Shown here piece after piece: positions 55,125 through 64,000 of a stretch of DNA of 64,000 nt (its first letter is position 1; every line of letters starts with the position of its first letter). Below the pieces are notes generated by a model that was not told where the DNA came from, ran no database searches, and worked only from the letters and a program-made list of their open reading frames with translations. The translations under genes were made by a program, and so were the position numbers. Source of the stretch: Roseovarius albus (GTDB taxonomy: Bacteria > Pseudomonadota > Alphaproteobacteria > Rhodobacterales > Rhodobacteraceae); NCBI RefSeq assembly GCF_900172335.1, contig NZ_FWFX01000004.1, positions 124,001 to 188,000 of the forward strand, written 5' to 3'.

Positions 55125-55152
55125 GAAAAACCCGCCAGAGGCGGGCTTTTTT
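55125..55152. terminator. Bidirectional intrinsic terminator between convergent genes
   Basis: AAAAACCCGCC and GGCGGGCTTTTTT form a GC-rich stem with an AGA loop, with T-runs on both strands. It serves the acyltransferase (plus) and the peroxiredoxin (minus). Confidence 0.92.
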
Positions 55153-55171
55153 GAGTTCATCAAAGTTAATT

Positions 55172-55720
55172 TCAGGCCAGTTCAGGCTCTTTCGCGGTGT
55201 TCAGGTGCTCCATCAGAGTCTCAGGTGAGGAAACGCCGTACGGATCTTCAGGGCAGTTGTCCATCAGGCCAGGCTCTTCGAACCATGCTTCGACCACACC
55301 ATCGGTGACGATGGCCGCGTAGCGCCACGATCGCATGCCAAAGCCCAAGTTATCCTTGTCAACCAGCATACCCATCTTGCGGGTGAATTCAGCAGATCCA
55401 TCTGGGATGACTTTGACGTTTTCCAGCTTTTGATCCTGTGCCCATTTGTTCATGACAAAGCTATCGTTCACCGACATGCAGTAGATCTCGTCGATGCCTT
55501 GCGCTTTGAAATCAGCATAGCCGTTTTCAAACCCAGGCAGCTGGTAGGTGGAGCATGTGGGGGTAAAAGCACCCGGCAGCGAGAACAGGATCACGCGCTT
55601 ACCAGCGAAATAGTCAGCGGTGGTTTTATCTTCCCAGCGGAATGGATTTGGGCCTTCAATCGCTTCGTCGCGAACACGTGTGTGGAAGGTCACGTCGGGC
55701 AGTTTTGCGCCAGCTTTCAT
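55172..55720 (-). CDS. Peroxiredoxin (Prx5-like)
   Basis: A 182-residue thiol peroxidase. The peroxidatic Cys is in SLPGAFTPTCSTYQLPGF, and YCMSVNDSFVMNKWAQDQ and the Arg-containing RSWRYAAIVTDGVVE match the Prx5/AhpE-like redoxin group. There is no glutaredoxin domain attached. AGGAG lies four bases before one ATG (55723) and seven before the next (55720); the second is chosen on spacing. It is convergent with the acyltransferase gene. Confidence 0.95.
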   Translation of the reverse strand: MKAGAKLPDVTFHTRVRDEAIEGPNPFRWEDKTTADYFAGKRVILFSLPGAFTPTCSTYQLPGFENGYADFKAQGIDEIYCMSVNDSFVMNKWAQDQKLENVKVIPDGSAEFTRKMGMLVDKDNLGFGMRSWRYAAIVTDGVVEAWFEEPGLMDNCPEDPYGVSSPETLMEHLNTAKEPELA

Positions 55721-55881
55721 CATCAAACTCCTGTGATTCAGATGTGATCTAGGAGCGCTTTAAAATGATTCTAAGGGGAGCTTCAATGGCAGAATTGCCG
55801 CAGGTTGAAATTATGATTTATGTAATAATTTCATTAATATACCTGAAGAAGCGCATGCCGCTGCGTTCCACGTGTTGCTGC

Positions 55882-56250
55882 TCATTTGCATTTCCTTTGA
55901 TCCACCCAAGCAACATCAAGTGAGCCGTTTTTCAATCTTCGCTTTTCGACACAGATTGTGTCGGTGTGCTGCATTGCTTGAGTGAATGAAGAGGTGCTAA
56001 GCACATATAGGTTGCCTTGTTGATCGCGTATAGTGGCCTCCATCCCCGAGTCTGTATCGGAAAAACTGCTAACGATTGAAATGATTGGAAGGCGTTCGTA
56101 ACCCTCAACAGAGTAGGTTGCGCGCTTTCCGATTAGTAGCATCATTACGATTGCAAACGGAACAAGCCAAATCGCAATCTTTATCCAATGACCATGATCA
56201 AGCACGAATGCTTGAAGCCGAGGGGATAGACATTTCAATAAATTGTGCAT
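55882..56250 (-). CDS. Hypothetical membrane-anchored protein, downstream of tetR
   Basis: A 122-residue protein with one strong hydrophobic segment (WIKIAIWLVPFAIVMMLLIG, about residues 22-41) and a soluble domain of about 80 residues after it, including two Cys (TICVEKRRL, DQRKCK). No family recognised. AAGG lies five bases before the ATG, and the gene begins 12 bases after the tetR stop, so it is likely the last gene of a ppk2-tetR unit. Confidence 0.65.
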   Translation of the reverse strand: MHNLLKCLSPRLQAFVLDHGHWIKIAIWLVPFAIVMMLLIGKRATYSVEGYERLPIISIVSSFSDTDSGMEATIRDQQGNLYVLSTSSFTQAMQHTDTICVEKRRLKNGSLDVAWVDQRKCK

Positions 56251-56262
56251 GGCACCTTTAGT

Positions 56263-56880
56263 TTATTCATCTGGTGGAATGAGGCCCAGTCCGCGTAGGT
56301 AAATCCCAATCCCGGATTCCAGCAAATCTTCGGGCGCAAAGGGGCTTTGCGTTCCGGGGGAGTTGCGGGCGAAAAGCTCGACGACGCCGTGGCTAAGCGC
56401 CCAGACATGCGCGGAAAACATAGCCGCTGGCGGCCGATTTTCTTCAGGGATGTGTTTGGATAGCTCGGTCGCGGCGTGTTCCAAAACCCCGCGCGCGCGG
56501 TTGGCGACGGCGGCCAGTTCCGGTGTACGGTTGATTGAAATGCCGGATTCAAACATTGATATGTAGTATCCGGGATATTTGCGGGCGAATGCTAGATAAG
56601 CGCGGCCGGTAGCCTCGAAACTCGCCAAAGCCGACGGCTGCCCCTGATCAAAGGCGTGCTGAATCAGATCGGCAAATATCTCGTACCCTTGACGTGCGGC
56701 TTCGGCAATCAGATCTTCACGCCCGGCAAAGTGGCGATAGACCGCAGCAGGAGTGACACCTGCGCGTTTGGCCGCCTCAGACAGGGTAAAACCGGTCGGG
56801 CCCTTGGATTCGATCAAGCTAAGCGCCGCATCGACCAGCGCTTGACGCAAGTTGCCGTGATGATAGCCGCGTTTAGGCAT
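56263..56880 (-). CDS. TetR-family transcriptional regulator
   Basis: A 205-residue regulator. The N-terminal helix-turn-helix is textbook: LRQALVDAALSLIESKGPTGF, then TLSEAAKRAGVTPAAVYRHFAGREDLI. The C-terminal ligand domain (about 60-200) gives no clue to the effector; it matches the TetR_C_33-like type only loosely. The ATG at 56880 overlaps the end of ppk2 by eight bases, giving MPKRGYHHGNLRQAL; a longer frame exists but starts inside ppk2. It may regulate ppk2 and the following gene. Confidence 0.92.
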   Translation of the reverse strand: MPKRGYHHGNLRQALVDAALSLIESKGPTGFTLSEAAKRAGVTPAAVYRHFAGREDLIAEAARQGYEIFADLIQHAFDQGQPSALASFEATGRAYLAFARKYPGYYISMFESGISINRTPELAAVANRARGVLEHAATELSKHIPEENRPPAAMFSAHVWALSHGVVELFARNSPGTQSPFAPEDLLESGIGIYLRGLGLIPPDE

Positions 56881-57742
56881 CCCAGATCTCGGGTCCGGCA
56901 CAGAGAAGGGAGTCGATTGCACCAATCGCCTTGCCATCCTTGTTGGCATAGGAGATGGCGTTCAGGACGTGACGGATGGCCTCCAGCCGTGCGCGGCGCT
57001 TATCATCGGTACGCAAGATGGTCCAAGGGGCATGATCGCTGTGGCTTTGATCAAACGTTTCTTGAATAGCAGTGGTGTAGTCATTCCACTTGCTGAGCCC
57101 TTTCACATCGATGTTGCTCAACTTCCATTGCTTGAGCGGATCGGATTCACGGCCCAGAAAACGGCGCAACTGTTCGGCCCGTCCGACATTGAGCCAGAAC
57201 TTAAAGAGGTGGGTGCCATCGTTGACCATCATGCGCTCAAAATGCATGACCTGCCTGAAAAAACGGGCGCGCTCCTCTTCTGTGCAAAAGCCAAAAACCT
57301 TTTCTACAACGCCGCGATTGTACCAACTGCGATCAAAGAACACCATTTCACCACCTGATGGCAGATGATCAATATAGCGCTGGAAATACCATTGTGATTG
57401 TTCACGATCCGAGGGTTTAGACAAAGCCACAACTCGCGCGCTGCGAGGTAGAAGATGTTCACGGAACCGTTTGATTGTACCGCCTTTTCCGGCGGCGTCA
57501 CGCCCTTCAAACACAATCACGACGCGCGCACCGCTTTGCCGCACCCAAGATTGCAATTTCACCAGCTCGACCTGCAGGTTATATAGGTCTTTCTCATAGG
57601 CCTTGCGCGGCATCCGTTCGGAATGCGGATAAGTGTTGGACAGAATGTCACCTTTCTCAGCGCGCCGAATGGCATTCCGAACCTCAACAGGGGCATCATG
57701 TTCGAAATACTTGGTGATCGCGCCGTCAAATGGCAGATCCAT
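56873..57742 (-). CDS. ppk2: Polyphosphate kinase 2
   Basis: A 289-residue class I PPK2 that uses polyphosphate to phosphorylate nucleoside diphosphates (or the reverse). Walker A is VVIVFEGRDAAGKGGTIKRF and Walker B FFDRSWYNRGVVEKV; the lid contains REQSQWYFQRYIDHLP. One PPK2 domain only. The ATG at 57742 is preceded by GGGAGACAGGA; the TTG at 57757 is not needed. It overlaps tetR by eight bases. Confidence 0.95.
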   Translation of the reverse strand: MDLPFDGAITKYFEHDAPVEVRNAIRRAEKGDILSNTYPHSERMPRKAYEKDLYNLQVELVKLQSWVRQSGARVVIVFEGRDAAGKGGTIKRFREHLLPRSARVVALSKPSDREQSQWYFQRYIDHLPSGGEMVFFDRSWYNRGVVEKVFGFCTEEERARFFRQVMHFERMMVNDGTHLFKFWLNVGRAEQLRRFLGRESDPLKQWKLSNIDVKGLSKWNDYTTAIQETFDQSHSDHAPWTILRTDDKRRARLEAIRHVLNAISYANKDGKAIGAIDSLLCAGPEIWDA

Positions 57743-57816
57743 TCCTGTCTCCCTCAACTCGTTACATCTACTATGGCCCGCTGGGAATGCAGGCGCAATA
57801 TTCCAATCACCGTGTT

Positions 57817-58761
57817 TTAGGTGCGCAAATCAGTTTCTTCCAAGCCGATTTTGCTGATGTCGTACGGCGTGGTTTCATAGATCTCTGAAATCCAGTTGCC
57901 ATAAAGCAGATGCGCATGGCTGCGCCAACGGTTTTGCGGCGTTCTAGACGGATCATCATCCGGATAATAGTTGCCTGGTACATTGATTGGCGTACCATTG
58001 GCGACATCGCGATCATATTCCTGCTTGAGCGTACCGCTGTCATATTCGAAGTGATTAAAGATATAGAGCGCGCGGAGTGCCGGATCGGACACCAGACAGG
58101 GGCCAACCTCGTCGCTGTTCAACAGGATGTTCAACCCCGACACGGCTTCGATCTCATCCCGGCGCATTTCCGTCCAACGGCTGACCGGGATCACGCATTC
58201 ATCAGAAAAACCCCGCAGTAGTGGTGAGGATTCCGCCATGTTGACATGGCGAAAACACCCAAAGGCCTTGTGTGGCAAGATGTGCTTGGCCACGCCGTGA
58301 AAGTAATTGATCATCGCCATGCCACCCCAACAGACGCCAAAGGTGGAATGCACGTGAGTTTGGGTCCAGTCAAAGATCTGACGCAGCTCATCCCAATAGG
58401 TGACATCTTCAAATTCAAGATGCTCGATCGGGGCGCCCGTGATGATCAGGCCGTCAAACTTCTCCCCGGACTCGAAAACCTCGCTGAACGGTCGATAAAA
58501 ACTGGCCATATGTTCTGCGGCGGTGTTCTTGGTGCGATGTTCAGTCATCCGGATCAGATGAAGCTCAATCTGCAAGGGCGTTGCTCCGATCAGCCGGGCA
58601 AATTGATTCTCGGTCTGGATCTTCTTTGGCATCAGGTTCAGCATCGCGATGCGTAGCGGGCGAATATCCTGACGTGCCGCCTGATCTTCGTCCATCACCA
58701 TCACACCTTCGCGCGACAGCACGTCATAGGCGGGGAGGCTGGAGGGAAGTTTGATCGGCAT
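57817..58761 (-). CDS. metA: Homoserine O-acyltransferase MetA
   Basis: A 314-residue class-I-amidotransferase-like enzyme that activates homoserine for methionine synthesis. [20 protein letters not shown] is the typical start, the catalytic Cys lies in [16 protein letters not shown], and [15 protein letters not shown] and the His-containing [16 protein letters not shown] complete the site. MetA proteins may use acetyl- or succinyl-CoA and the sequence alone does not settle it. The leader is only 39 bases and has no SAM-II riboswitch that I can see. Confidence 0.96.
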   Translation of the reverse strand: MPIKLPSSLPAYDVLSREGVMVMDEDQAARQDIRPLRIAMLNLMPKKIQTENQFARLIGATPLQIELHLIRMTEHRTKNTAAEHMASFYRPFSEVFESGEKFDGLIITGAPIEHLEFEDVTYWDELRQIFDWTQTHVHSTFGVCWGGMAMINYFHGVAKHILPHKAFGCFRHVNMAESSPLLRGFSDECVIPVSRWTEMRRDEIEAVSGLNILLNSDEVGPCLVSDPALRALYIFNHFEYDSGTLKQEYDRDVANGTPINVPGNYYPDDDPSRTPQNRWRSHAHLLYGNWISEIYETTPYDISKIGLEETDLRT

Positions 58762-58800
58762 GAGACTGACTTTTCTGATGTTTATCCGCAGATAAGCGGA

Positions 58801-59661
58801 TTAGTTGCGATCCTCAAGGGCACTCGCGACGGCGTGATCGAACTCGTCCGGCGTGTTGATGTTTGCCAGTGTGTCGCCGGTGAGGGTAATGCCCCATTGC
58901 GCCATGGCCTCGTATCGCGGTTTTCGATGGGCGAGGGCGCGGGCGTAGGTCCAACGGATGAAGGTATTCGGGTCAACTTTATCTTCACTCAATCCAGATT
59001 CTGCCAAATACTCATCCCAACAACTGTCCAGGAATTCTGGCAGATAAGCCATGGGTTTTGGCGCGCGGTCGAACCGGCGGATCAGTTCTTGGGTATGTGC
59101 TTCATCGCCTTGCAGGTAGATCATCAGGCATTGCGAAGACAGTTCGTTCAACAGGGGATCATCGACATCATTGCCATCAGCCCATTCACAGATTGACCCA
59201 CCAGTGTCGCAGACAAAATTCGAGTAATTGTACAATCTATCCGCGCGGTCGATGAAATACCCGGTGTCTGCCAAGGCCCGGATTTCTGCCTGACGGAACT
59301 GCTCCTGACGGCGACGATATTCGCCTATGGGCAAACCGCCTTTGTCAGGGTCTCCCGGTTTTCCTAGGTAGGTTGATACAGGTGTCAGGTTGCTGAAAGT
59401 GATGTTTGAGCCGATATAAATCGAGTCGGTCAACAAAAGGTCCCGCAAGAATGGCACTTGCATCGCATGGGCCTTGGCGTTGTCTGCAATGACTTCGCCC
59501 ATGTATCGCGTGCCGATGCGGTAATCGATGGAGTAATGAAACCATTCACCCTGACCGCGCAACATAGTGGATAGATGGGTCTTGCCCAAACCTGACATGC
59601 CATAAAACAACACGCGCTTGTTTTCGGCTGATAGCCATTCATCTGCTGTCTGATATATCAT
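58801..59661 (-). CDS. P-loop ATPase of unknown role
   Basis: A 286-residue protein with a clear Walker A motif near the N-terminus (VLFYGMSGLGKTHLSTML). Beyond that I recognise no subfamily; ADTGYFIDRADRLYNYSNFVCDTGGSICEW looks conserved and may contain Walker B-like and polar residues. AAGGGA lies about eight bases before the ATG. It is immediately upstream of metA (39-base gap) on the same strand, which suggests cotranscription, but there is no sequence-based reason to link it to methionine. Confidence 0.75.
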   Translation of the reverse strand: MIYQTADEWLSAENKRVLFYGMSGLGKTHLSTMLRGQGEWFHYSIDYRIGTRYMGEVIADNAKAHAMQVPFLRDLLLTDSIYIGSNITFSNLTPVSTYLGKPGDPDKGGLPIGEYRRRQEQFRQAEIRALADTGYFIDRADRLYNYSNFVCDTGGSICEWADGNDVDDPLLNELSSQCLMIYLQGDEAHTQELIRRFDRAPKPMAYLPEFLDSCWDEYLAESGLSEDKVDPNTFIRWTYARALAHRKPRYEAMAQWGITLTGDTLANINTPDEFDHAVASALEDRN

Positions 59662-59723
59662 TGCTGCGTCCCTTACTTCGCGCCTGTGGTAGCCAGAGGG
59701 GGAAGAGACGTCAATTTGAAACG

Positions 59724-59765
59724 TTCAAAAAGAAAAACCCCGCCGAAAGGGCGGAGTTTTATTTT
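59724..59765 (-). terminator. Intrinsic terminator of the FadL-like gene
   Basis: Arms at 59734-59744 and 59750-59760 form an 11-bp stem with one mismatch and a short loop. On the minus strand it is followed by GGTTTTTCTTTTTG; the plus strand also has a T-run, so it could work both ways. It is about 20 bases past the porin stop. Confidence 0.8.
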
Positions 59766-59780
59766 TGGATTTTTGCTAAA

Positions 59781-60917
59781 TCAGAAACGGAAACCCAGCT
59801 TCATTCCGAAGGCAATGGCATCGTTGCCACTGAATGAAGACACAGACGTTTCCGCATCCCCTACATCAAAGTATTTGACGCCTGTAGTGATTTCCCAAGA
59901 CTCAGTTTCATAAGTCGCAGCAAGGCCATAGCTGATATAGCCGTCTTTACCTTGCAAGTTACCAACCGTTGCATCGTGCTCGGTTTCGTAGCCAAGAAGC
60001 ACGGCACCACTCCAAATGTCATTGAAACGATGACCTAAACCTAACTCATAGGTCCATGAATCATCCGGTTCAAAGGCGATTGGATTGCCGGTTTGAGCAA
60101 CAAAGTCTGGCGGAGCGATGTTGAACTTTGTCCATTCCCGCCATTTGATGGAGCCGAACAACAATGTGTCCGGTGCAACACCGGTTTGAGCATGCAATGT
60201 CACGGCCTGCGGAATTTCTACGTCAAATTCAGTGCCGTTGTTGTCGCGGAAATCGTGGGTGATAGCGGATTCATACGTTAGGGCCACGCGCATGGCGATT
60301 TCTGGTTTTTCGTATGCAGCGCCGAGCAGATACCCAAGCTTGTAGTCATTGTCGACATTCAAGGTGTATGAGAAACCACCTGCTGGGACAAAACCACTGG
60401 CCGCGATTACGGTAACATCACCCTTCAAACTCTGTAGGCGCAAACCACCATAAACGCTAACGTTGTCATTCACCTTGTATTTCGCCATTGCCGTATAGGC
60501 GACAGAATCTACTTGTGCTTCTGAGCCAGTAAATACGGCATTCGGCGCTCTGTAATTGACATCGGCCCCTACTGGTTCGTCAATCGTAAAGGCGATTGCA
60601 ACTTGATCGTTCAGCTGATGTTTAAAGCCCGCGGCACCCGTAATATACCGTTCAGTAATATTGCCAGTGCCAGCAGTTGGGGCCACTCCTATTGGGAAGC
60701 CTCCGGGGCCAATAACTGGCAGTGCTGGCGGAGCACCAGCATTCGGCGTACCGCTGATGTACGGTGAAACTACCGTTGCGCTGAATTCAAGGTAGTTTTT
60801 ACCCTCCTCGAATAGAATTTGTGATCGATCTCCAGCGCGCTCGATGCCTGCGGCATGGGCCATTCCTGCGATCGTTACCGAGGCAAACGTAGCCGTCACC
60901 AAACCTTGATATTTCAT
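59781..60917 (-). CDS. OmpP1/FadL-family outer membrane transporter
   Basis: A 378-residue predicted beta-barrel. The signal peptide (TATFASVTIAGMAHA) is followed by AGIERAGDRSQILFEEGKNYLEFS, the FadL-type mature N-terminus that forms the plug, and alternating-hydrophobic strands continue to a terminal Phe (MKLGFRF). FadL proteins import hydrophobic compounds such as long-chain fatty acids. A glycine/proline-rich loop (about 55-80) is variable. AGAGGG lies five bases before the ATG. Single gene with its own terminator. Confidence 0.92.
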   Translation of the reverse strand: MKYQGLVTATFASVTIAGMAHAAGIERAGDRSQILFEEGKNYLEFSATVVSPYISGTPNAGAPPALPVIGPGGFPIGVAPTAGTGNITERYITGAAGFKHQLNDQVAIAFTIDEPVGADVNYRAPNAVFTGSEAQVDSVAYTAMAKYKVNDNVSVYGGLRLQSLKGDVTVIAASGFVPAGGFSYTLNVDNDYKLGYLLGAAYEKPEIAMRVALTYESAITHDFRDNNGTEFDVEIPQAVTLHAQTGVAPDTLLFGSIKWREWTKFNIAPPDFVAQTGNPIAFEPDDSWTYELGLGHRFNDIWSGAVLLGYETEHDATVGNLQGKDGYISYGLAATYETESWEITTGVKYFDVGDAETSVSSFSGNDAIAFGMKLGFRF

Positions 60918-61060
60918 AAAACCCTCTTATCTCTTCCCGATTGCAGGGCACAATAAAGAGGGAAGTGAACCGGTCAATTACTGACGCCGCGTCACAAATT
61001 CGGAGAACCAGTTGTGTGTCTCATTGATACCACAAAGTGTTAACCTGTTGTATTTATATG

Positions 61061-61951
61061 TTATTTTGTCTCATTCCACAGATTCAGGTAATTTGCAGCA
61101 AAAATAATAGCCGCTCCAAGTATGACTGGATAGCTTAGTGGCTCTTGGTAAAACCAAAATCCAATCAAGGCGATGAGGGGCAAACGCAGGAAGTCTACGG
61201 GAACTACAACGGTTGCTGGGGCCATACTTACAGCTTTGGTCAGGCAGAAATGGGCGGTAAGACCGCAGAACGCGATCACCGTAAGCCATGGCAAAGTTGA
61301 GGCTGACAGTGCGGTAATATCGCCGTCATAGCCGGCGCAGATTACGCCAAAAATTGACTGAAGCAAAGTCATCCAAAGCAGAATGCAGGTCAGGCTTTCA
61401 TGACGGGTCAGCATTTTAGTGAAGATGATTGAACAGGCGAAACCTATGGCTGCTACCGCAGCAGCAATGGTTCCAATGTTAAGAGCGTTTGCACTCCCGG
61501 GCTGAGTGACGATCACAACTCCTATGAACCCCGTAACAGCGGCGACAACGCGTATGATTGTCAGGCGTTCAGACAAAAGGAGAGGGGATAACATCAACAC
61601 CCAAATGGGCGATGTAAATTCAAGCGCGAAGAGCTGTGCCAACGGAATTAGAGGGAGTGCAAAAAACCAAAGGTTTTGCGCTGCAAAGTGGCTGATGTTG
61701 CGCACGACTTGAAGGCGCAGGTTGCGGGTTGTGATTTCGCGAAGTGTACCCGATAGTGAAGAAATACACAGGACTGCGATCAGGCCGATGATGCTGCGAT
61801 ACATCATGATCTCGAAAGTATCGAGCTCAAAGCTGACGGCACGGCCGGCGATAGCCATCAAAGAAAAGGCAAAAACCGCCCCCAGCATCCAAACTGCGGC
61901 ACGTAAAACGTGCGCAGGTTCAGAAGACGCTGGGGCAGGTGTTATTCCCAC
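61061..61951 (-). CDS. EamA/DMT-family membrane transporter
   Basis: A 296-residue protein with about ten membrane spans in two EamA repeats. [16 protein letters not shown] opens the first, and [34 protein letters not shown] is the typical end of the first repeat; [23 protein letters not shown] the second. Substrate unknown. The start is a GTG at 61951 that overlaps guaA by ten bases; no Shine-Dalgarno is seen, so it may rely on translational coupling. A later Met at residue 22 would lose part of the first span. Confidence 0.9.
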   Translation of the reverse strand: MGITPAPASSEPAHVLRAAVWMLGAVFAFSLMAIAGRAVSFELDTFEIMMYRSIIGLIAVLCISSLSGTLREITTRNLRLQVVRNISHFAAQNLWFFALPLIPLAQLFALEFTSPIWVLMLSPLLLSERLTIIRVVAAVTGFIGVVIVTQPGSANALNIGTIAAAVAAIGFACSIIFTKMLTRHESLTCILLWMTLLQSIFGVICAGYDGDITALSASTLPWLTVIAFCGLTAHFCLTKAVSMAPATVVVPVDFLRLPLIALIGFWFYQEPLSYPVILGAAIIFAANYLNLWNETK

Positions 61952-63501
61952 TCGATGGTACCCGGAGGTTTCGAGGTGATGTCATAAGTGACGCGGTTGA
62001 TGCCCTTGACCTCATTGATGATCCGGGTGGCGGTTTCACCAAGGAATTCGTGGCTGTAAGGGTAGTAATCCGCAGTCATGCCGTCCACGGATGTCACCGC
62101 GCGCAGGGCGCAGGCATAGTCATAGGTTCGGCCATCGCCCATAACGCCTACGGTGCGAACTGGTAAAATAGCGACAAAGGCCTGCCAAATCTCATCATAG
62201 AGACCATGTTTTCGGATCTGGTCGATGTAGACGGCATCCGCTTCGCGCAGGATTTCCAGCTTTTCGCGAGTGATTTCACCGGGGCAGCGGATCGCTAAGC
62301 CAGGGCCAGGGAAGGGGTGGCGGCCAATGAAGCTGTCAGGCAGGCCAAGCTCGCGCCCCAAGGCACGCACTTCGTCTTTAAACAGTTCGCGCAGAGGTTC
62401 GACCAGCTTCAAGCCCATCTTTTCGGGTAAGCCGCCGACGTTGTGGTGCGATTTAATGGTCACCGATGGGCCGCCCGAGAAAGACACGGATTCAATGACA
62501 TCCGGATAGAGCGTGCCCTGAGCCAGGAATTCCGCATCTTCAATGGTGTCGGCGTATTTCTGGAACACATCGATGAACAGTTTGCCGATGATCTTGCGTT
62601 TTGTCTCGGGATCGCTTTGGCCGTCCAACTCGCCCAGAAACAAATCGCTTTCGTCTGCGTGGATCAGTTGAATGTTATAGTTGTCGCGGAACATGCCGAC
62701 GACTTCAGTAGCTTCGTTGTTACGCAGCAGGCCGTGATCAACAAAGACGCAGGTCAACTGGTCGCCAATCGCTTCGTGAATTAGGATCGCGGCGACAGAG
62801 CTATCAACGCCGCCGGACAGGCCACAGATGACCCTCTTGTCACCAACTTGTTCGCGGATGGTTGCGATCATCTGTTCGCGGTAAGCACCCATGGTCCAAT
62901 CGCCCGAAAACCCGGCGAGCTTGACAAAATTCTCATAAAGTTTTGCACCTTTGGGGGTGTGGTGTACCTCGGGGTGGAACTGAACCGCATAGAAATTACG
63001 CGATACATCGGCCGTGATTGCGTAAGGCGCATTGGGGGAGGTGCCATAAACCTCAAACCCTGGGGCGATTTCGCTGACGTGATCACCATGCGACATCCAA
63101 ACTTGTTCATCGCCCTCGGTAAACCACCCATCCAGAATACTCAGGTTCTCGCCGGGTGTCACAAAAGCGCGGCCAAACTCGGCTGTGCCATGGCCCGATT
63201 CGACTTTGCCGCCCAGTTGATGCATCATCACCTGCTGGCCATAGCAGATGCCCAGGATTGGTAACCCCAGGTCAAAGACCTCTTGCGGCACACGGGGTGA
63301 TCCGTCACGGGTCACACTGTCAGGGCCGCCGGAGAAGATTACTGCTTTGGGTGCAAAATCCTCCAGAAACGCGGCAGTAACGTTTTGATAGGGATGAATT
63401 TCGCAATAAACATTCAGCTCGCGCAGGCGCCGGGCGATCAGCTGTGTGACTTGGCTGCCGAAGTCGATGATAAGAAGGCGGTCATGGGATGTCTGGGTCA
63501 T
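61942..63501 (-). CDS. guaA: GMP synthase (glutamine-hydrolysing)
   Basis: A 519-residue enzyme that aminates XMP to GMP. The N-terminal class I glutamine amidotransferase has [16 protein letters not shown] (nucleophilic Cys). The central ATP pyrophosphatase domain has [19 protein letters not shown], and the C-terminal dimerisation domain ends GTIEWE. Standard length. It completes the guaB pathway encoded at 8.9 kb and is cotranscribed with the EamA gene. Confidence 0.99.
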   Translation of the reverse strand: MTQTSHDRLLIIDFGSQVTQLIARRLRELNVYCEIHPYQNVTAAFLEDFAPKAVIFSGGPDSVTRDGSPRVPQEVFDLGLPILGICYGQQVMMHQLGGKVESGHGTAEFGRAFVTPGENLSILDGWFTEGDEQVWMSHGDHVSEIAPGFEVYGTSPNAPYAITADVSRNFYAVQFHPEVHHTPKGAKLYENFVKLAGFSGDWTMGAYREQMIATIREQVGDKRVICGLSGGVDSSVAAILIHEAIGDQLTCVFVDHGLLRNNEATEVVGMFRDNYNIQLIHADESDLFLGELDGQSDPETKRKIIGKLFIDVFQKYADTIEDAEFLAQGTLYPDVIESVSFSGGPSVTIKSHHNVGGLPEKMGLKLVEPLRELFKDEVRALGRELGLPDSFIGRHPFPGPGLAIRCPGEITREKLEILREADAVYIDQIRKHGLYDEIWQAFVAILPVRTVGVMGDGRTYDYACALRAVTSVDGMTADYYPYSHEFLGETATRIINEVKGINRVTYDITSKPPGTIEWE

Positions 63502-63698
63502 GACAGCCTAGTATGCCGGAGTGTCGATTTGCGCAAGAGAGGCGTTGCGCTCAGACCTAAAAATGTCGCCATTGTCTGGTGCGGATGTCGCTATAGCGCC
63601 TCAAAGGCCGCAAACCTTCAAGGCAGGGAGGTTTTCATTGGATACAAACGATGGCAAGCTGCACCCGGTGGGGTGCTTTCAGTTCAAAGGAATAGAGA

Positions 63699-64000
63699 AT
63701 GGCCGAAGCAGGATCGCGTCGTCGTAGCCGTGGAGGCGGAGGAGCCGCCCGTCGGGCAGAACGCAGCAGCATCAGTTTTGAAACCGCAAAGTACATCGAA
63801 CGGAATATTCCGAATGTCGAGGTGCTGAACGAAGAAGCGCTGGAGCTGATCGAAACAAACGCTGAGATCATTCTTGAAGAGGTTGGAGTCAATTTTGTAG
63901 ACAATCCTGCCGCATTGGATCGCTGGCGCGAAGCCGGGGCCGATATCGATGGCGAGCGCGTTCGTATCCCCCGAGGTCTGGCCCGCAAACTGTGCTCAAC
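63699..64000 (+). CDS. Trimethylamine methyltransferase (MttB) family protein, N-terminal part
   Basis: An open frame from ATG 63699 (AAAGGA seven bases upstream) runs off the right end after 100 codons. After a basic, glycine-rich leader it reads ISFETAKYIERNIPNVEVLN, then EIILEEVGVNFVDNPAALDR and VRIPRGLARKL, which matches the N-terminus of MttB-superfamily proteins abundant in Roseobacters. Most such homologues lack pyrrolysine and act on quaternary amines other than trimethylamine (for example glycine betaine); the deciding residue is outside the window. Confidence 0.85.
   Translation, partial: MAEAGSRRRSRGGGGAARRAERSSISFETAKYIERNIPNVEVLNEEALELIETNAEIILEEVGVNFVDNPAALDRWREAGADIDGERVRIPRGLARKLCS

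Noticed and set aside
58762..58802. SAM-II riboswitch before metA
   Set aside because: The gap is 39 bases, shorter than SAM-II, and the only structure is a 6-bp hairpin lacking the conserved core.
63661..63676. Hairpin GCACCC-GGTG-GGGTGC before the mttB-like gene as a possible riboswitch
   Set aside because: Only a 6-bp stem with no recognised aptamer core; could be chance. Not listed as a feature.

Overview
The window is a contiguous piece of chromosome from an alphaproteobacterium of the Rhodobacteraceae, most likely the marine Roseobacter group. The evidence is the CckA/SciP/CtrA regulatory set, LexA boxes of the alphaproteobacterial GTTC-N7-GTTC type upstream of recA, aerobic-type cobaltochelatase genes (cobS, cobT), an MttB-family trimethylamine methyltransferase, a DUF1127/MocR pair, and gene orders typical of that family. 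I see no rRNA, tRNA, insertion sequence, prophage or CRISPR array. Apart from one AT-rich acyltransferase gene, the composition looks uniform and the region reads as core chromosome.

Layout. 1-3.3 kb: a cut-off FAD oxidoreductase, a DUF427 protein and an aminopeptidase P on the minus strand, then a methyltransferase. 3.3-8.6 kb (minus): a J-domain protein, cobS, a two-domain glycosyltransferase and cobT. 8.9-14.6 kb: guaB, an RsmB-like rRNA methyltransferase, the hybrid kinase cckA and a convergent sulfotransferase. 14.6-24.5 kb: SOS-controlled recA, alaS, DUF1330 and MOSC proteins, typA, ssb, a lytic transglycosylase, an AraC regulator and miaA. 24.6-36.6 kb: one long plus-strand envelope and translation cluster, pyrH-frr-uppS-cdsA-dxr-rseP-(43-aa protein)-bamA-ompH/skp-fabZ-lpxA-lpxI-lpxB. 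36.7-45.5 kb: a membrane transporter, mnmA, sciP, ctrA, ligA, recG, a 40-aa membrane protein behind a LexA box, an IscU-like scaffold and hisI. 45.5-50.4 kb: gluQ, a methyltransferase, trmFO, a candidate structured ncRNA, a crotonase, a thioesterase and a DUF1127 protein. 50.5-64 kb: a MocR regulator, rplM-rpsI, the acyltransferase, a peroxiredoxin, ppk2-tetR-hypothetical, metA, a P-loop ATPase, a FadL-like porin, an EamA transporter, guaA and the start of an mttB-like gene.

The genes fall into a few themes. Cell-cycle control is represented by CckA feeding CtrA, with SciP as the CtrA antagonist next to it. DNA damage response and repair are represented by recA, ssb, recG, ligA and the SOS-boxed small protein. 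Envelope biogenesis covers undecaprenyl phosphate, CDP-diacylglycerol, isoprenoid, BAM and lipid A steps. tRNA and rRNA modification and translation are represented by miaA, mnmA, trmFO, gluQ, an RsmB homologue, alaS, frr, rplM and rpsI. GMP synthesis has both guaB and guaA.

The observations I consider most worth following are: (i) the 40-residue single-pass membrane protein at 44045-44167 under a perfect LexA box, which resembles in kind SOS-induced division inhibitors such as Caulobacter SidA; (ii) a minus-strand structured RNA at 48424-48651, three hairpins ending in an intrinsic terminator, with a G-U pair that indicates its strand; and (iii) the repeated ATTGT/ACAAT operators around the MocR/DUF1127 divergent promoter.
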